Source: Lachnospiraceae bacterium (lineage in GTDB: Bacteria; Bacillota; Clostridia; Lachnospirales; Lachnospiraceae). Taken from it: 28,285 nucleotides of DNA. Both the position numbers and the translations under genes were made by a program. How positions within the stretch are numbered: position 1 is the stretch's first letter; each line of letters starts with the position of its first letter. The stretch lies in NCBI GenBank assembly GCA_900764225.1, contig CAAFNG010000350.1, positions 1 through 28,285 on the forward strand. The letters run 5' to 3'. The notes under the pieces were generated by a model, which did no database searches, was not told the DNA's origin, and was given only the letters and a program-made list of their open reading frames with translations. Of this stretch, positions 1 to 7,358 are shown one piece after another.

Positions 1-19
1 AGATGTGTATAAGAGACAG
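1..19 (+). other. Tn5/Nextera mosaic-end adapter (artefact)
   Basis: The first 19 bases are exactly AGATGTGTATAAGAGACAG, the transposase mosaic end used in Nextera tagmentation libraries. This is residual library sequence, not genome. The same adapter in reverse complement closes the contig. Confidence 0.97.
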
Positions 20-172
20 ATATATACACATGCTCAAAAAACCAAATATAAAAACTATGCGAAATATATAATATAAATTCACTATTGATAAAAAATATAT
101 AGATATATTTACAAAACAACATCGGGTATATCAATACAGGAAGCAGCAGGGAAATAACGGGAGGGAGATATT
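20..172. other. AT-rich leader before the PTS operon
   Basis: About 150 bases, extremely AT-rich up to about position 120, precede the first gene. A TATAAT lies at 67-72, but no good -35 hexamer stands 16-18 bases upstream of it, so I do not call a promoter. A good ribosome site (GGGAGGG) precedes the ATG at 173. No antiterminator hairpin or catabolite-response element was recognised. Confidence 0.4.
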
Positions 173-652
173 ATGTTGAAATTTTTTAAAGGAAAAGATA
201 AAGGAAATGTAATTTATGCACCCTGCAAGGGAAGAGTGGTTCCCCTTGCGGAGGTTCCGGACCCGGTCTTTGCGGATAAGGTACTGGGTGACGGTTTTGC
301 CGTGATCCCGGCAGACGGCAGGATATATGCTCCGGCAGACGGTGAGGTGGCAATGGTATTTGATACGCTTCATGCAGTTACGCTGACAAGCACTCAGGGC
401 GCGGAAATACTGATACATATCGGACTTGATACAGTCACACTTAAGGGCGAACCCTTTAAAGCGCACGTTGCAGCAGGTGACAAGGTCAAAAAAGGTGACC
501 TTCTGATAGAGGCTGATCTGGACAAAATTGAGAAAGCCGGTTTAAACACGATTATCCCGGTTCTGATCTGCAACACAGATGATTACGGAAAGATAAGCCT
601 CCAGAAGGAGGGGGATGTTTCGGTGGATGAAGCCGTCCTCAAGCTTTCATGA
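173..652 (+). CDS. PTS glucose-family EIIA domain protein
   Basis: A 159-residue stand-alone EIIA of the glucose/GlcNAc phosphotransferase family, a cytoplasmic phosphocarrier that takes phosphate from HPr and passes it to a IIB domain. The family's two active-site histidines are visible 15 residues apart: His67 and His82, the latter in the phosphorylated motif EILIHIGLDT. The GDGFAVIPADG-like segment near residue 39 is also typical. The length matches a free IIA domain (Crr or the C-terminal domain of NagE). The ATG is preceded by GGGAGGG. The IICB partner begins about 110 bases downstream on the same strand, and that IICB lacks its own IIA, so the two probably form one sugar uptake system. 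This IIA could also serve other IICB proteins or act in regulation. Confidence 0.93.
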   Translation: MLKFFKGKDKGNVIYAPCKGRVVPLAEVPDPVFADKVLGDGFAVIPADGRIYAPADGEVAMVFDTLHAVTLTSTQGAEILIHIGLDTVTLKGEPFKAHVAAGDKVKKGDLLIEADLDKIEKAGLNTIIPVLICNTDDYGKISLQKEGDVSVDEAVLKLS

Positions 653-764
653 TATCTTCATGCAGCTGACAGGCTTATAGCAGCCCGGAGATAGTAGCAA
701 TTTTCGGGGTGTTATAACCGGAGTGATCCGGTCAAATATATTTATTTTAAGGGAGGGGAAATAT

Positions 765-2237
765 ATGAAATTTCTTCAAAAACTGGGAAAAGCGTTAATG
801 CTTCCGGTGGCAGTACTGCCGATCTGTGGTATCCTCATGGGTATCGGATACTGGTTATGTCCGGCAACTATGCAGGGTGGAGACATTCATGGCGCAGCCA
901 ATCTGATCGGTCTGTTTCTGGTTAAGGCAGGCGGAGCTCTGATCGAAAACATGGCAATCCTTTTTGCTATCGGTGTTGGTGTCGGTATGTCAGAAAAGAA
1001 TGACGGAACCGGCGGAATTGCTGCACTTGCATCCTGGCTGATGCTCACAACACTTCTTTCTACAGGATTTGTTACAACCATCATGCCATCAATCGCTGAC
1101 AGTGCAACAAAAACTCTTGCATTTGACAAAATTGCGAATCCTTTTATCGGAATCCTTGCCGGTATCATCGGATCTACATGCTATAACAAATTCAAGAGCA
1201 CCAAGCTTCCTGACTGGTTGTCATTCTTCAGCGGCAAGCGCTGCGTAGCGATCATCGCAGGAGTGGTTTCCATTATCGTATCTGTTGTATTACTGTTTGT
1301 ATGGCCATTACTTTTCAGTGCACTTGTAGCATTAGGAAAAGCAGTTGCAGGTATGGATGTTGTTGGTGCAGGTATCTATGCATTCCTGAACCGTCTGCTG
1401 ATCCCTACCGGATTACATCACGCACTGAACAATGTATTCTGGTTTGACACCATCGGACTTGGTGATCTTCAGCACTTCTGGGCAGGTGAAACCTCTGCAG
1501 ATGTATCCTGGAGCCTTGGAATGTACATGTCCGGATTCTTCCCATGTATGATGTTTGGTATTCCTGGTGCAGCACTTGCAATGGTTAAATGTGCGAAACC
1601 TGCAAAGAAAAAAGTTGCCATCGGTCTTGTTGCATCTGCAGCGATCTGTGCATTTATCTGTGGTGTAACTGAGCCGTTCGAGTTTGGATTTATGTTCCTT
1701 GCTCCTGGCCTTTATGTAATTTATGCATTACTTTACGGTATCTTCACCATGATCACAGTTGCTCTTGGCTTCCGTGCAGGCTTCAGCTTCTCCGCCGGTG
1801 GGATGGAGTTAATTTTCTCATCCTCACTTCCGGCAGCACAGAAGACATGGCTTATTCTTCCGCTTGGAATTGCAGCATTCATCGTATTCTATGTTGTATT
1901 CCTTTTTGCCATCAAGAAATTTGATCTGAAGACTCCGGGAAGAGAAGACGATGACGATTTTGAGGCAGAGAAGAATATCGAGCTTGCAAATGATGACTAT
2001 ACTGCTATTGCCGCGAAGATCCTGGAAGGCTGTGGCGGAAAAGAGAACATCACAAGCATCGATAACTGCATCACAAGACTGAGACTTGAGGTTAAGGATA
2101 TTACAGCTGTAAATGATAAGGTGATCAAATCTGCAGGTGTTGCAGGCGTGATCAAACCTGGAAAAACTTCTGTACAGGTTATTATCGGAACCAAGGTCCA
2201 GTTTGTTGCAGATGCATTTTCTGCGCTTTGTAAATAA
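765..2237 (+). CDS. nagE: PTS EIICB, N-acetylglucosamine (NagE-like) type
   Basis: A 490-residue membrane permease/phosphotransferase with an EIIC domain (residues ~1-380, about ten hydrophobic segments) followed by an EIIB domain (~410-490). NagE-type signatures include IPTGLHHALNNVFWFD in the membrane domain, the substrate-site motif GVTEPFEFGFMFLAP, and the LKTPGRED linker. The IIB phosphocysteine is Cys435 in NCITRLRLEV. Resemblance to NagE is stronger than to glucose PtsG, so GlcNAc import is the best guess, but glucose or glucosamine cannot be excluded. I chose the ATG at 765 because GGGAGGGG lies 6 bases upstream; the in-frame GTG at 723 lacks such a site. No IIA domain is fused, unlike enterobacterial NagE; the separate IIA gene just upstream supplies it. 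A strong terminator follows. Confidence 0.88.
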   Translation: MKFLQKLGKALMLPVAVLPICGILMGIGYWLCPATMQGGDIHGAANLIGLFLVKAGGALIENMAILFAIGVGVGMSEKNDGTGGIAALASWLMLTTLLSTGFVTTIMPSIADSATKTLAFDKIANPFIGILAGIIGSTCYNKFKSTKLPDWLSFFSGKRCVAIIAGVVSIIVSVVLLFVWPLLFSALVALGKAVAGMDVVGAGIYAFLNRLLIPTGLHHALNNVFWFDTIGLGDLQHFWAGETSADVSWSLGMYMSGFFPCMMFGIPGAALAMVKCAKPAKKKVAIGLVASAAICAFICGVTEPFEFGFMFLAPGLYVIYALLYGIFTMITVALGFRAGFSFSAGGMELIFSSSLPAAQKTWLILPLGIAAFIVFYVVFLFAIKKFDLKTPGREDDDDFEAEKNIELANDDYTAIAAKILEGCGGKENITSIDNCITRLRLEVKDITAVNDKVIKSAGVAGVIKPGKTSVQVIIGTKVQFVADAFSALCK

Positions 2238-2280
2238 TGACTTTTTTGGAGTCAGGTATTTGTTAAAATAATTATGGGGG

Positions 2281-2320
2281 CAGCAGCAGAACTGTGAAAA
2301 CGGTTCTGCTGCTGTTTTTT
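2281..2320 (+). terminator. Intrinsic terminator of the PTS pair
   Basis: A perfect 12-bp stem (CAGCAGCAGAAC at 2281-2292 paired with GTTCTGCTGCTG at 2303-2314) is followed directly by six T residues. Confidence 0.95.
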
Positions 2321-2332
2321 GTATACCTTATA

Positions 2333-2361
2333 TTGACCGATACTTTCAAAAAGCGTACAAT
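2333..2361 (+). promoter_or_regulatory. Sigma-A-type promoter for the YibE/F pair
   Basis: TTGACC (2333-2338), a 17-base spacer and TACAAT (2356-2361) lie just after the PTS terminator and about 70 bases before the next gene. Confidence 0.75.
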
Positions 2362-2431
2362 GTTACTTCGATAAAAAGCAACCGGTCAGTGCGTTTACAA
2401 TTGCAATATTTCTACAGGGGGAATGAAGTTA

Positions 2432-3532
2432 ATGAAATCCTGCATATTTCACAAAAAATATCTTTTAGCCGGCATATATATTATTTTTGTTCTGTTTACC
2501 TGCTGTAATTCCCGATTTTATCATACACCGCTGGCAAAAATATGTTCCGTAACAGAAAAACAGACTCTGAGCAGAGAAGGAACCAGGGGTTCAAAAGAAT
2601 ATTACTATACTCAGAATATTACGGCACGGATATTAAACGGTTCGCATAAAGGGGAAAAAATAACGGTCTCTAATGAATATACATCTTCTCAGGTTCAGAC
2701 CAAGAAATATCATAAAGGAGACACCGTTCTTTTAAGCGGTTCAAAGGAAAGCCCCGGAAAAACGATACGTTCTGTAAAAAGGGATGGGTATTTGGCATTA
2801 CTGGCAGGAGGATTATTTTTTCTTCTGATCTGCATTACAGGAAAGCAGGGATTTTACACGATCATATCACTGATACTGAATACAGTCATATTTGCGTATG
2901 GATTTCAGGCTTTTACAGAAGGGAAAAATATTTTAAATATCTGTAATGTCATCGCAGTTCTTTTTTCACTGACTACATTGATCTGCTTAAATGGAATTCA
3001 CAGAAAAACATTTTCCTCAGTTCTTTCAACACTGTGTGTTCTGTTTCTGATCATGGCATTGTTTGAATTTTCTATTTATATGTACGGAGATCTGGATTAT
3101 TCCAATCTGGAATACCTTGGAAGTACAGGCAATTCAGCAGATATATTCTGGGCAGATATTATGCTGACAGGACTTGGTGCAATTATGGATGTGACGGTGA
3201 CGATCAGCGCAGCAGTAGGAGAGATCGTGCGGAAAAATCCATCGGTTTCTCTGAAAAGACTGATACATTCCGGTCGTGAAATCGGATATGATATTATGGG
3301 AACCATGATAAATGTACTGCTGTTTGTTCTGGCAAGCGGCATGATTCCCATGTTCATACTTAAGATGAATAATGATATAAGCTTTATAACGATCGTGAGA
3401 TACCACATTCCATATGATATCTGTCGTTTTCTGATAGAAAGTATTGGAATTGTACTGGCAATACCGGTATCTGTTTTTATTGCTTCAGCGATTATGAAAA
3501 TACCATCACGGAAAAGGGGTGTCAGAGAATGA
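2432..3532 (+). CDS. YibE/F family membrane protein (first of pair)
   Basis: About 366 residues. An N-terminal membrane anchor (~8-28) is followed by an extracytoplasmic region of about 100 residues, then about seven membrane segments. The second half carries the family signature GLGAIMDVTVTISAAVGEI, followed by a GREIGYDIMGTMINVLLF segment, matching the YibE/F-like family. Function in this family is not established; members are multi-pass membrane proteins often found as adjacent pairs. I prefer ATG 2432 because AGGGGG at 2416-2421 is 10 bases upstream; the ATG at 2423 would sit almost on top of that ribosome site. The stop overlaps the next start in an ATGA arrangement, implying translational coupling. 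Confidence 0.82.
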   Translation: MKSCIFHKKYLLAGIYIIFVLFTCCNSRFYHTPLAKICSVTEKQTLSREGTRGSKEYYYTQNITARILNGSHKGEKITVSNEYTSSQVQTKKYHKGDTVLLSGSKESPGKTIRSVKRDGYLALLAGGLFFLLICITGKQGFYTIISLILNTVIFAYGFQAFTEGKNILNICNVIAVLFSLTTLICLNGIHRKTFSSVLSTLCVLFLIMALFEFSIYMYGDLDYSNLEYLGSTGNSADIFWADIMLTGLGAIMDVTVTISAAVGEIVRKNPSVSLKRLIHSGREIGYDIMGTMINVLLFVLASGMIPMFILKMNNDISFITIVRYHIPYDICRFLIESIGIVLAIPVSVFIASAIMKIPSRKRGVRE

Positions 3533-4308
3533 TCATTTTTCTTGCATTGATTTTAATTTTTCTGGTGATCTTGATTGGCGGAGAGCGTGGAGCCATGTCA
3601 ATTATGACACTGGCGGGGAATATTGTAATTTTATTTTTTTCAATTATGCTGATGTCTGCCGGTTTTCCTGTACTGCTCCTGATATTGGTGGCAGGTGCAG
3701 GTGTCTGTTATATTTCTCTGTTTTATCAGAACGGAAATAATCCAAAGACGCGGGCGGCTTTTCTGGCTACACTGCTGGTAATGTTATTTTTGTTTATTCC
3801 GATTTATATTATTACATGGAGATCAGGAAGTTACGGGTTAAATGAGCTGCAGATTTCGGAAGACGATTTTATGTATTATTACAGTACGGACCTTCATATT
3901 AACATGCTTCATGTAGGAATATTTGTAACTGTTTTCAGTACTCTTGGGGCTGTTATCGATACAGCATTATCTGTAACATCTTCTGTATATGAAGTCTGGA
4001 CTCATAAAAACAGTCTGACAGCGAAAGAGCTTACAGCTTCCGGCTATCAGGTTGGGAAAGAAATTATCGGTACAACTGTAAATACGCTGCTGTTTGCTTA
4101 TCTTGGAGGAACTATTTTATTGTTTTCATACATTCAGACACAGCAATATACCCTGGAGATCATTCTTAATTCCCAGTTCCTATTCCAGGATGTTGCAGTC
4201 ATGCTATCTGGTGCGGTAGCCTGCCTTATTACCGTCCCGGTATCGATCAGATGTATTATTCGACAGATTCACCGTATTGATCCGGAAGAAAAATCTGAAG
4301 TTATATAA
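3529..4308 (+). CDS. YibE/F family membrane protein (second of pair)
   Basis: 259 residues, almost entirely membrane-embedded. It starts with two to three hydrophobic segments and lacks the large extracytoplasmic domain of its upstream partner. It repeats the family signature as TLGAVIDTALSVTSSVYEV, followed by GYQVGKEIIGTTVNTLLFAY, the same architecture as the C-terminal half of the preceding gene. The pair probably arose by duplication and may form a heteromer. The ATG overlaps the preceding stop by four bases. Function is unknown. No clear terminator follows; the next transcription unit starts at the CIRCE promoter. Confidence 0.85.
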   Translation: MIIFLALILIFLVILIGGERGAMSIMTLAGNIVILFFSIMLMSAGFPVLLLILVAGAGVCYISLFYQNGNNPKTRAAFLATLLVMLFLFIPIYIITWRSGSYGLNELQISEDDFMYYYSTDLHINMLHVGIFVTVFSTLGAVIDTALSVTSSVYEVWTHKNSLTAKELTASGYQVGKEIIGTTVNTLLFAYLGGTILLFSYIQTQQYTLEIILNSQFLFQDVAVMLSGAVACLITVPVSIRCIIRQIHRIDPEEKSEVI

Positions 4309-4361
4309 CAGCGTTAAAAAACAGTCAGACCTGTGGAGAAGAATGTGAAGAAAGTGTGAAA

Positions 4362-4388
4362 TTAGCACTCACCTCTTGACAGTGCTAA
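4362..4388 (+). promoter_or_regulatory. CIRCE operator (HrcA site)
   Basis: TTAGCACTC (4362-4370), 9 spacer bases, CAGTGCTAA (4380-4388). This matches the CIRCE inverted repeat TTAGCACTC-N9-GAGTGCTAA with one change (G to C at 4380). CIRCE is bound by the heat-shock repressor HrcA, and placement before an hsp20 gene fits. Confidence 0.95.
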
Positions 4389-4404
4389 TAATGCGTGTTA
4401 TAGT
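4376..4404 (+). promoter_or_regulatory. hsp20 sigma-A promoter embedded in CIRCE
   Basis: TTGACA (4376-4381), a 17-base spacer and TATAGT (4399-4404). The -35 box overlaps the right half of the CIRCE element, so HrcA binding should exclude RNA polymerase. Confidence 0.88.
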
Positions 4405-4409
4405 ACATA

Positions 4410-4540
4410 CAGAACAAAGGAAGAGAGAAAAGAGAAATCTTCCGGAGAAAGTTCGTACAGAATTTTCAGATGTTTTCTGAAACAGTAAATTAAAAATGGT
4501 TGCGTAGCACGCAGCGAATATAGATCAGGAGGAATGAGTT
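4410..4540 (+). promoter_or_regulatory. hsp20 5' untranslated leader with hairpins
   Basis: About 130 bases separate the predicted start site from the ATG. Two small hairpins are visible: TTTCAGA/TCTGAAA (4464-4482, loop 5) and TGCGT/ACGCA (4501-4513, loop 3). The ribosome site AGGAGGA (4527-4533) is not paired in either, so I see no clear RNA thermometer. Confidence 0.45.
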
Positions 4541-4978
4541 ATGTTAATGCCAAGTATTTTCGGAGAAGATTTATTTGATGATTTTATGGGATATCCTGCA
4601 GGCCGTCAGGCAGCTGCCAATGCTTATCCTCAGGTGAAGGATATGATGAAGACAGATATCCGTGATGTAGATGGCAATTATGAACTGGAGATCGATCTTC
4701 CGGGATTTAAGAAGGAGGATGTGAAGATCCAGCTGAAGAATGGTTATCTGAACATTCAGGCCACCAGGGAAGAGAAGAAGGACGAGAAGGATGATAAAGG
4801 TAAATATGTTCGCAGAGAACGTTATACAGGAACCTGCAACAGAAGCTTTTATGTAGGCTCGAGCATTAAGCATGAAGATATCCATGCGAAATATGAGAAC
4901 GGAATCCTTTATGTAACCTTCCCGAAGGAAGAGACCAAGAAAGAAGCAGAAGAGAAGAAATTTGTTTCTATTGATTGA
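4541..4978 (+). CDS. Hsp20/alpha-crystallin small heat-shock protein
   Basis: 145 residues, the usual size for a bacterial small heat-shock protein: an ATP-independent cytoplasmic holdase that binds unfolding proteins. The alpha-crystallin domain (~37-130) is recognisable from DGNYELEIDLPGFKKEDVKI and the closing YENGILYVTFPK motif (the A-x-x-x-n-G-v-L signature). A charged Lys/Glu loop lies between strands at ~78-92. The N-terminal arm is short, with a Phe/Asp/Glu-rich start typical of clostridial Hsp18. The ATG at 4541 has AGGAGGA seven bases upstream. It is monocistronic, with its own CIRCE-controlled promoter and a terminator after a hairpin-rich 3' region. Confidence 0.95.
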   Translation: MLMPSIFGEDLFDDFMGYPAGRQAAANAYPQVKDMMKTDIRDVDGNYELEIDLPGFKKEDVKIQLKNGYLNIQATREEKKDEKDDKGKYVRRERYTGTCNRSFYVGSSIKHEDIHAKYENGILYVTFPKEETKKEAEEKKFVSID

Positions 4979-5147
4979 TCGGCATTTACTTTGAAGCCAA
5001 TATCCGGAACAACCCAAACGGATATTGCAGAGATAACCAGATAATGGCTGGTTGACCGAATGCGGATGATTTTATCCGCCTGACTTAAAACTCCAAATTG
5101 CACATTGCATTTGTTTATATAAATGAATATAACCCCCTTTTTTTCCA
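4979..5147 (+). other. Hairpin-rich 3' region of the hsp20 transcript
   Basis: No gene is seen. Three successive perfect hairpins occur: AATATCCG/CGGATATT (4999-5026), AACCAG/CTGGTT (5035-5053) and GCGGAT/ATCCGC (5062-5079). An AT-rich stretch with a C5T7 run follows before the terminator. It may be an hsp20 3' UTR, a processed small RNA or a remnant element. Confidence 0.5.
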
Positions 5148-5179
5148 CCCCTCTGTCAATGCCCGGCAGAGGGGTTCTT
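5148..5179 (+). terminator. Intrinsic terminator after hsp20
   Basis: CCCCTCTG (5148-5155) pairs with CAGAGGGG (5167-5174), with an 11-base loop and a T-rich tail (TTCTTT). Confidence 0.85.
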
Positions 5180-5219
5180 TATGTTTCAGCCTGAAGTACA
5201 GAGGTGAATTCTGATTAAC

Positions 5220-5248
5220 TTTACACTACATCCTCACTCTGTTATACT
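5220..5248 (+). promoter_or_regulatory. Promoter for the nucleoside hydrolase gene
   Basis: TTTACA (5220-5225), a 17-base spacer and TATACT (5243-5248), about 70 bases before the ATG. Confidence 0.7.
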
Positions 5249-5319
5249 TGGAACAGATAAACAGCGGAAATTCAGCAATACTATAAAATTGGGGAAAGAG
5301 TTTTTACAGAGGTGAATAT

Positions 5320-6282
5320 ATGGGAGACAGAATCAAGGTTATCATGGACTGTGATCCGGGAATCGATGATGGTATTGCGCTGGCATATGCGGCAGCGCAT
5401 CAGGACGAGCTGGAACTTCTTGCAGTGACAACATTTGCAGGAAATAATACCATTGATAAAGTGACAAAGAATGCACTGGAGCTGGTAGATTTTTACGGAT
5501 TGAAGGTTCCGGTGGCAAGAGGCCAGGAACGTCCTCTTGTGAAAGAGGTACTTCATGCGGAAGAATTTCACGGAGAGACAGGGCTTGGCCATTGTGTGCT
5601 GCCGGAAGCAAAATCAGAGACTGCATCTGACAATGCAGTGCTTTTTAGCCGTGAGCTTCTGAACAGACTTCCGGAGGGTGAACAGGTAGTAATGATCGAA
5701 ACTGCGCCGATGACTAATCTCGCACTTCTGTTGAAGGTTTTTCCTGAAATAAAGAATAAGATTGGAAAAATTGTATTTATGGGCGGCGCAGCAAAAGGCG
5801 GAAACATCACACCGGCAGCAGAATTCAATATTTATGCAGATCCGGAAGCTGCGAAGATCGTATTCGATTCCGGTATCCCACTGGTAATGTGCGGACTGGA
5901 TGCTACCCTGAAATGCAATCTTACCAGAAACCAGATCATGAAATTATGTCAGTCCGGTGATCCGACAGCCAGAGCCTGTGGAGATATGGCTGGCTATATA
6001 CTTGAAAATTCTTCCAAATATCGCTGTGTGGCAAGTATTCACGATGCAGTACCGTTTATGTATCTCCTTCATCCGGAGTTCTTTAAGACAGAAAAAGTGC
6101 TCCTGGATGTGGATTGCTCTGACGGTGCCGGACGGGGTGCCACATTATGCGATTTCCGCTGGTGGCTTCACGATGAAGAAAAAATAAAAGATATGATTCT
6201 GACAGACGCAGATACAGAGCGTTTTCAGCAGGAGCTGTTCGAAGCGATTTATTCTGTTTCTGAGTGCAGAACCGGGAAATAA
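5320..6282 (+). CDS. Nucleoside hydrolase (IUNH/Rih family)
   Basis: 320 residues, the normal family length (~310-320). Members hydrolyse the N-glycosidic bond of ribonucleosides to free base plus ribose, for salvage. The Ca2+-binding motif DCDPGIDD is at residues 10-17, so Asp12, Asp16 and Asp17 align with the family metal ligands. The catalytic/metal pair His241-Asp242 sits in SIHDAVPFMYLL. The segment ETAPMTNLALLL (~126) is the usual substrate-site loop, with Ala where many members have Gly. The base specificity (purine, pyrimidine or non-specific) cannot be read from sequence. The ATG is preceded by GAGGTGA. It has its own promoter and is followed by a short imperfect hairpin and the exonuclease gene, possibly co-transcribed. 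Confidence 0.93.
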   Translation: MGDRIKVIMDCDPGIDDGIALAYAAAHQDELELLAVTTFAGNNTIDKVTKNALELVDFYGLKVPVARGQERPLVKEVLHAEEFHGETGLGHCVLPEAKSETASDNAVLFSRELLNRLPEGEQVVMIETAPMTNLALLLKVFPEIKNKIGKIVFMGGAAKGGNITPAAEFNIYADPEAAKIVFDSGIPLVMCGLDATLKCNLTRNQIMKLCQSGDPTARACGDMAGYILENSSKYRCVASIHDAVPFMYLLHPEFFKTEKVLLDVDCSDGAGRGATLCDFRWWLHDEEKIKDMILTDADTERFQQELFEAIYSVSECRTGK

Positions 6283-6318
6283 CCGGGATCAGACCATGAA
6301 GCAGCTGCGTTCATAAGA

Positions 6319-6352
6319 TATAGAGGAGCAGAACACAGTGCCTGCTCTTCAT
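6319..6352 (+). other. Imperfect hairpin, possible weak terminator
   Basis: GAGGAGCAG can pair with CTGCTCTTC across a 10-base loop (one G-U pair). The bases after it are A-rich rather than a T run, so termination would be weak at best and read-through into the exonuclease gene is plausible. Confidence 0.3.
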
Positions 6353-6395
6353 AAAAATATCTGTGCACACTGTCAGATAAGAGGAAAGAAAACCC

Positions 6396-7358
6396 ATGAA
6401 CTATATAGTATTTGACCTGGAATGGAACCAGAATCCGGATGGAAGAAAGCATCCGGACAGCCGGCTCCCTTTTGAGATCATCGAGATCGGGGCAGTAAAA
6501 TTAAATGAAAAAAGAGAGATCATAGACACTTTTCAGTGCCTGATCAAGCCCAAGGTGTACCACTGGATTCATGACAGCATTCATGAAGTGATCCATGTGG
6601 ATTTTCATGAGCTTGAGAACGGGATTCCTTTTCCGAGGGCGATTCGGAATTTCCTGGAATGGTGTGGACCGGAATATCGATTTTTTACCTGGGGAGATCA
6701 GGATGTGATGGAGCTCCAGCGTAACATGAAGTACTATAATCTTCTGAAGCTGATCCCCGGACCTGTTCATTATTATGATGTACAGAAGCTTTTCAGTGTG
6801 AAATTTGAAGACGGGATTTCCAGACGTTCTCTGGAATATGCTATTGATTATCTGAAATTTCCAAAAAACCGGGATTTTCACAGAGCACTGGCAGATGCCA
6901 GTTATACGGCAAGGATTCTTCTGGAAATTGATGAAGCATGTATGATTCGTCATCCTTCTCTGGATGTATACCAGAATCCGAAATCAAAGGCTAAGGAAAT
7001 ATACATTTCCTATACAGATCATGATAAATTCGTATCCAGGGAATTTGTGTCAAAGGAACGTCTGATGAAGGACCGAACTATGATAAGTACCATGTGTCCC
7101 ATCTGCAGATGTCCTGCAAAACGGAAGATCCGCTGGTTCAGTACCAACAATTCCAAGGTATATTACAGCCTTGCTCTCTGCCATGAGCATGGACCGGTTG
7201 CAGGAAAGATCCGCATCCGCAAAACCGACGCCGGAAAATATTTCGGAGTAAAAACCCTGAGAGTACAGGATACAGAAGCGGCGGATGAGATCCGCGAAAA
7301 ACACGAATCACTCCGCCGCAAGAAACTTTTAAGAAGAAGCCTGGAGAAGCAGGTCTGA
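6396..7358 (+). CDS. DEDDh 3'-5' exonuclease with C-terminal zinc-ribbon-like segment
   Basis: 320 residues. The N-terminal exonuclease fold (~1-180) has the DEDDh catalytic set: Asp7 and Glu9 in VFDLEWN, an Asp in WGDQD (101/103), and His162 and Asp167 in DFHRALADA. This is the RNase T/DnaQ superfamily, KapD/ERI-1-like branch, acting on RNA or DNA 3' ends in the cytoplasm. The C-terminal ~120 residues add a Cys-rich CPICRCP motif (Cys234, 237, 239) and LCHEHG (Cys262, His264/266), suggesting a zinc-binding or nucleic-acid-binding module, then a basic tail rich in Arg/Lys. The precise substrate is unknown. Its last 30 bases overlap the end of the convergent dacF-like gene. Confidence 0.87.
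   Translation: MNYIVFDLEWNQNPDGRKHPDSRLPFEIIEIGAVKLNEKREIIDTFQCLIKPKVYHWIHDSIHEVIHVDFHELENGIPFPRAIRNFLEWCGPEYRFFTWGDQDVMELQRNMKYYNLLKLIPGPVHYYDVQKLFSVKFEDGISRRSLEYAIDYLKFPKNRDFHRALADASYTARILLEIDEACMIRHPSLDVYQNPKSKAKEIYISYTDHDKFVSREFVSKERLMKDRTMISTMCPICRCPAKRKIRWFSTNNSKVYYSLALCHEHGPVAGKIRIRKTDAGKYFGVKTLRVQDTEAADEIREKHESLRRKKLLRRSLEKQV

Noticed and set aside
653..764. Antiterminator target (RAT-like) between the PTS genes
   Set aside because: No overlapping terminator or recognisable RAT sequence could be made out, only short imperfect pairing.
2334..2388. TGACCG/CGGTCA inverted repeat around the YibE/F promoter
   Set aside because: Only six bases per arm with a wide gap; easily chance.
4501..4513. 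RNA thermometer in the hsp20 leader
   Set aside because: The small hairpins do not sequester the AGGAGGA ribosome site, and control by CIRCE already explains heat induction.
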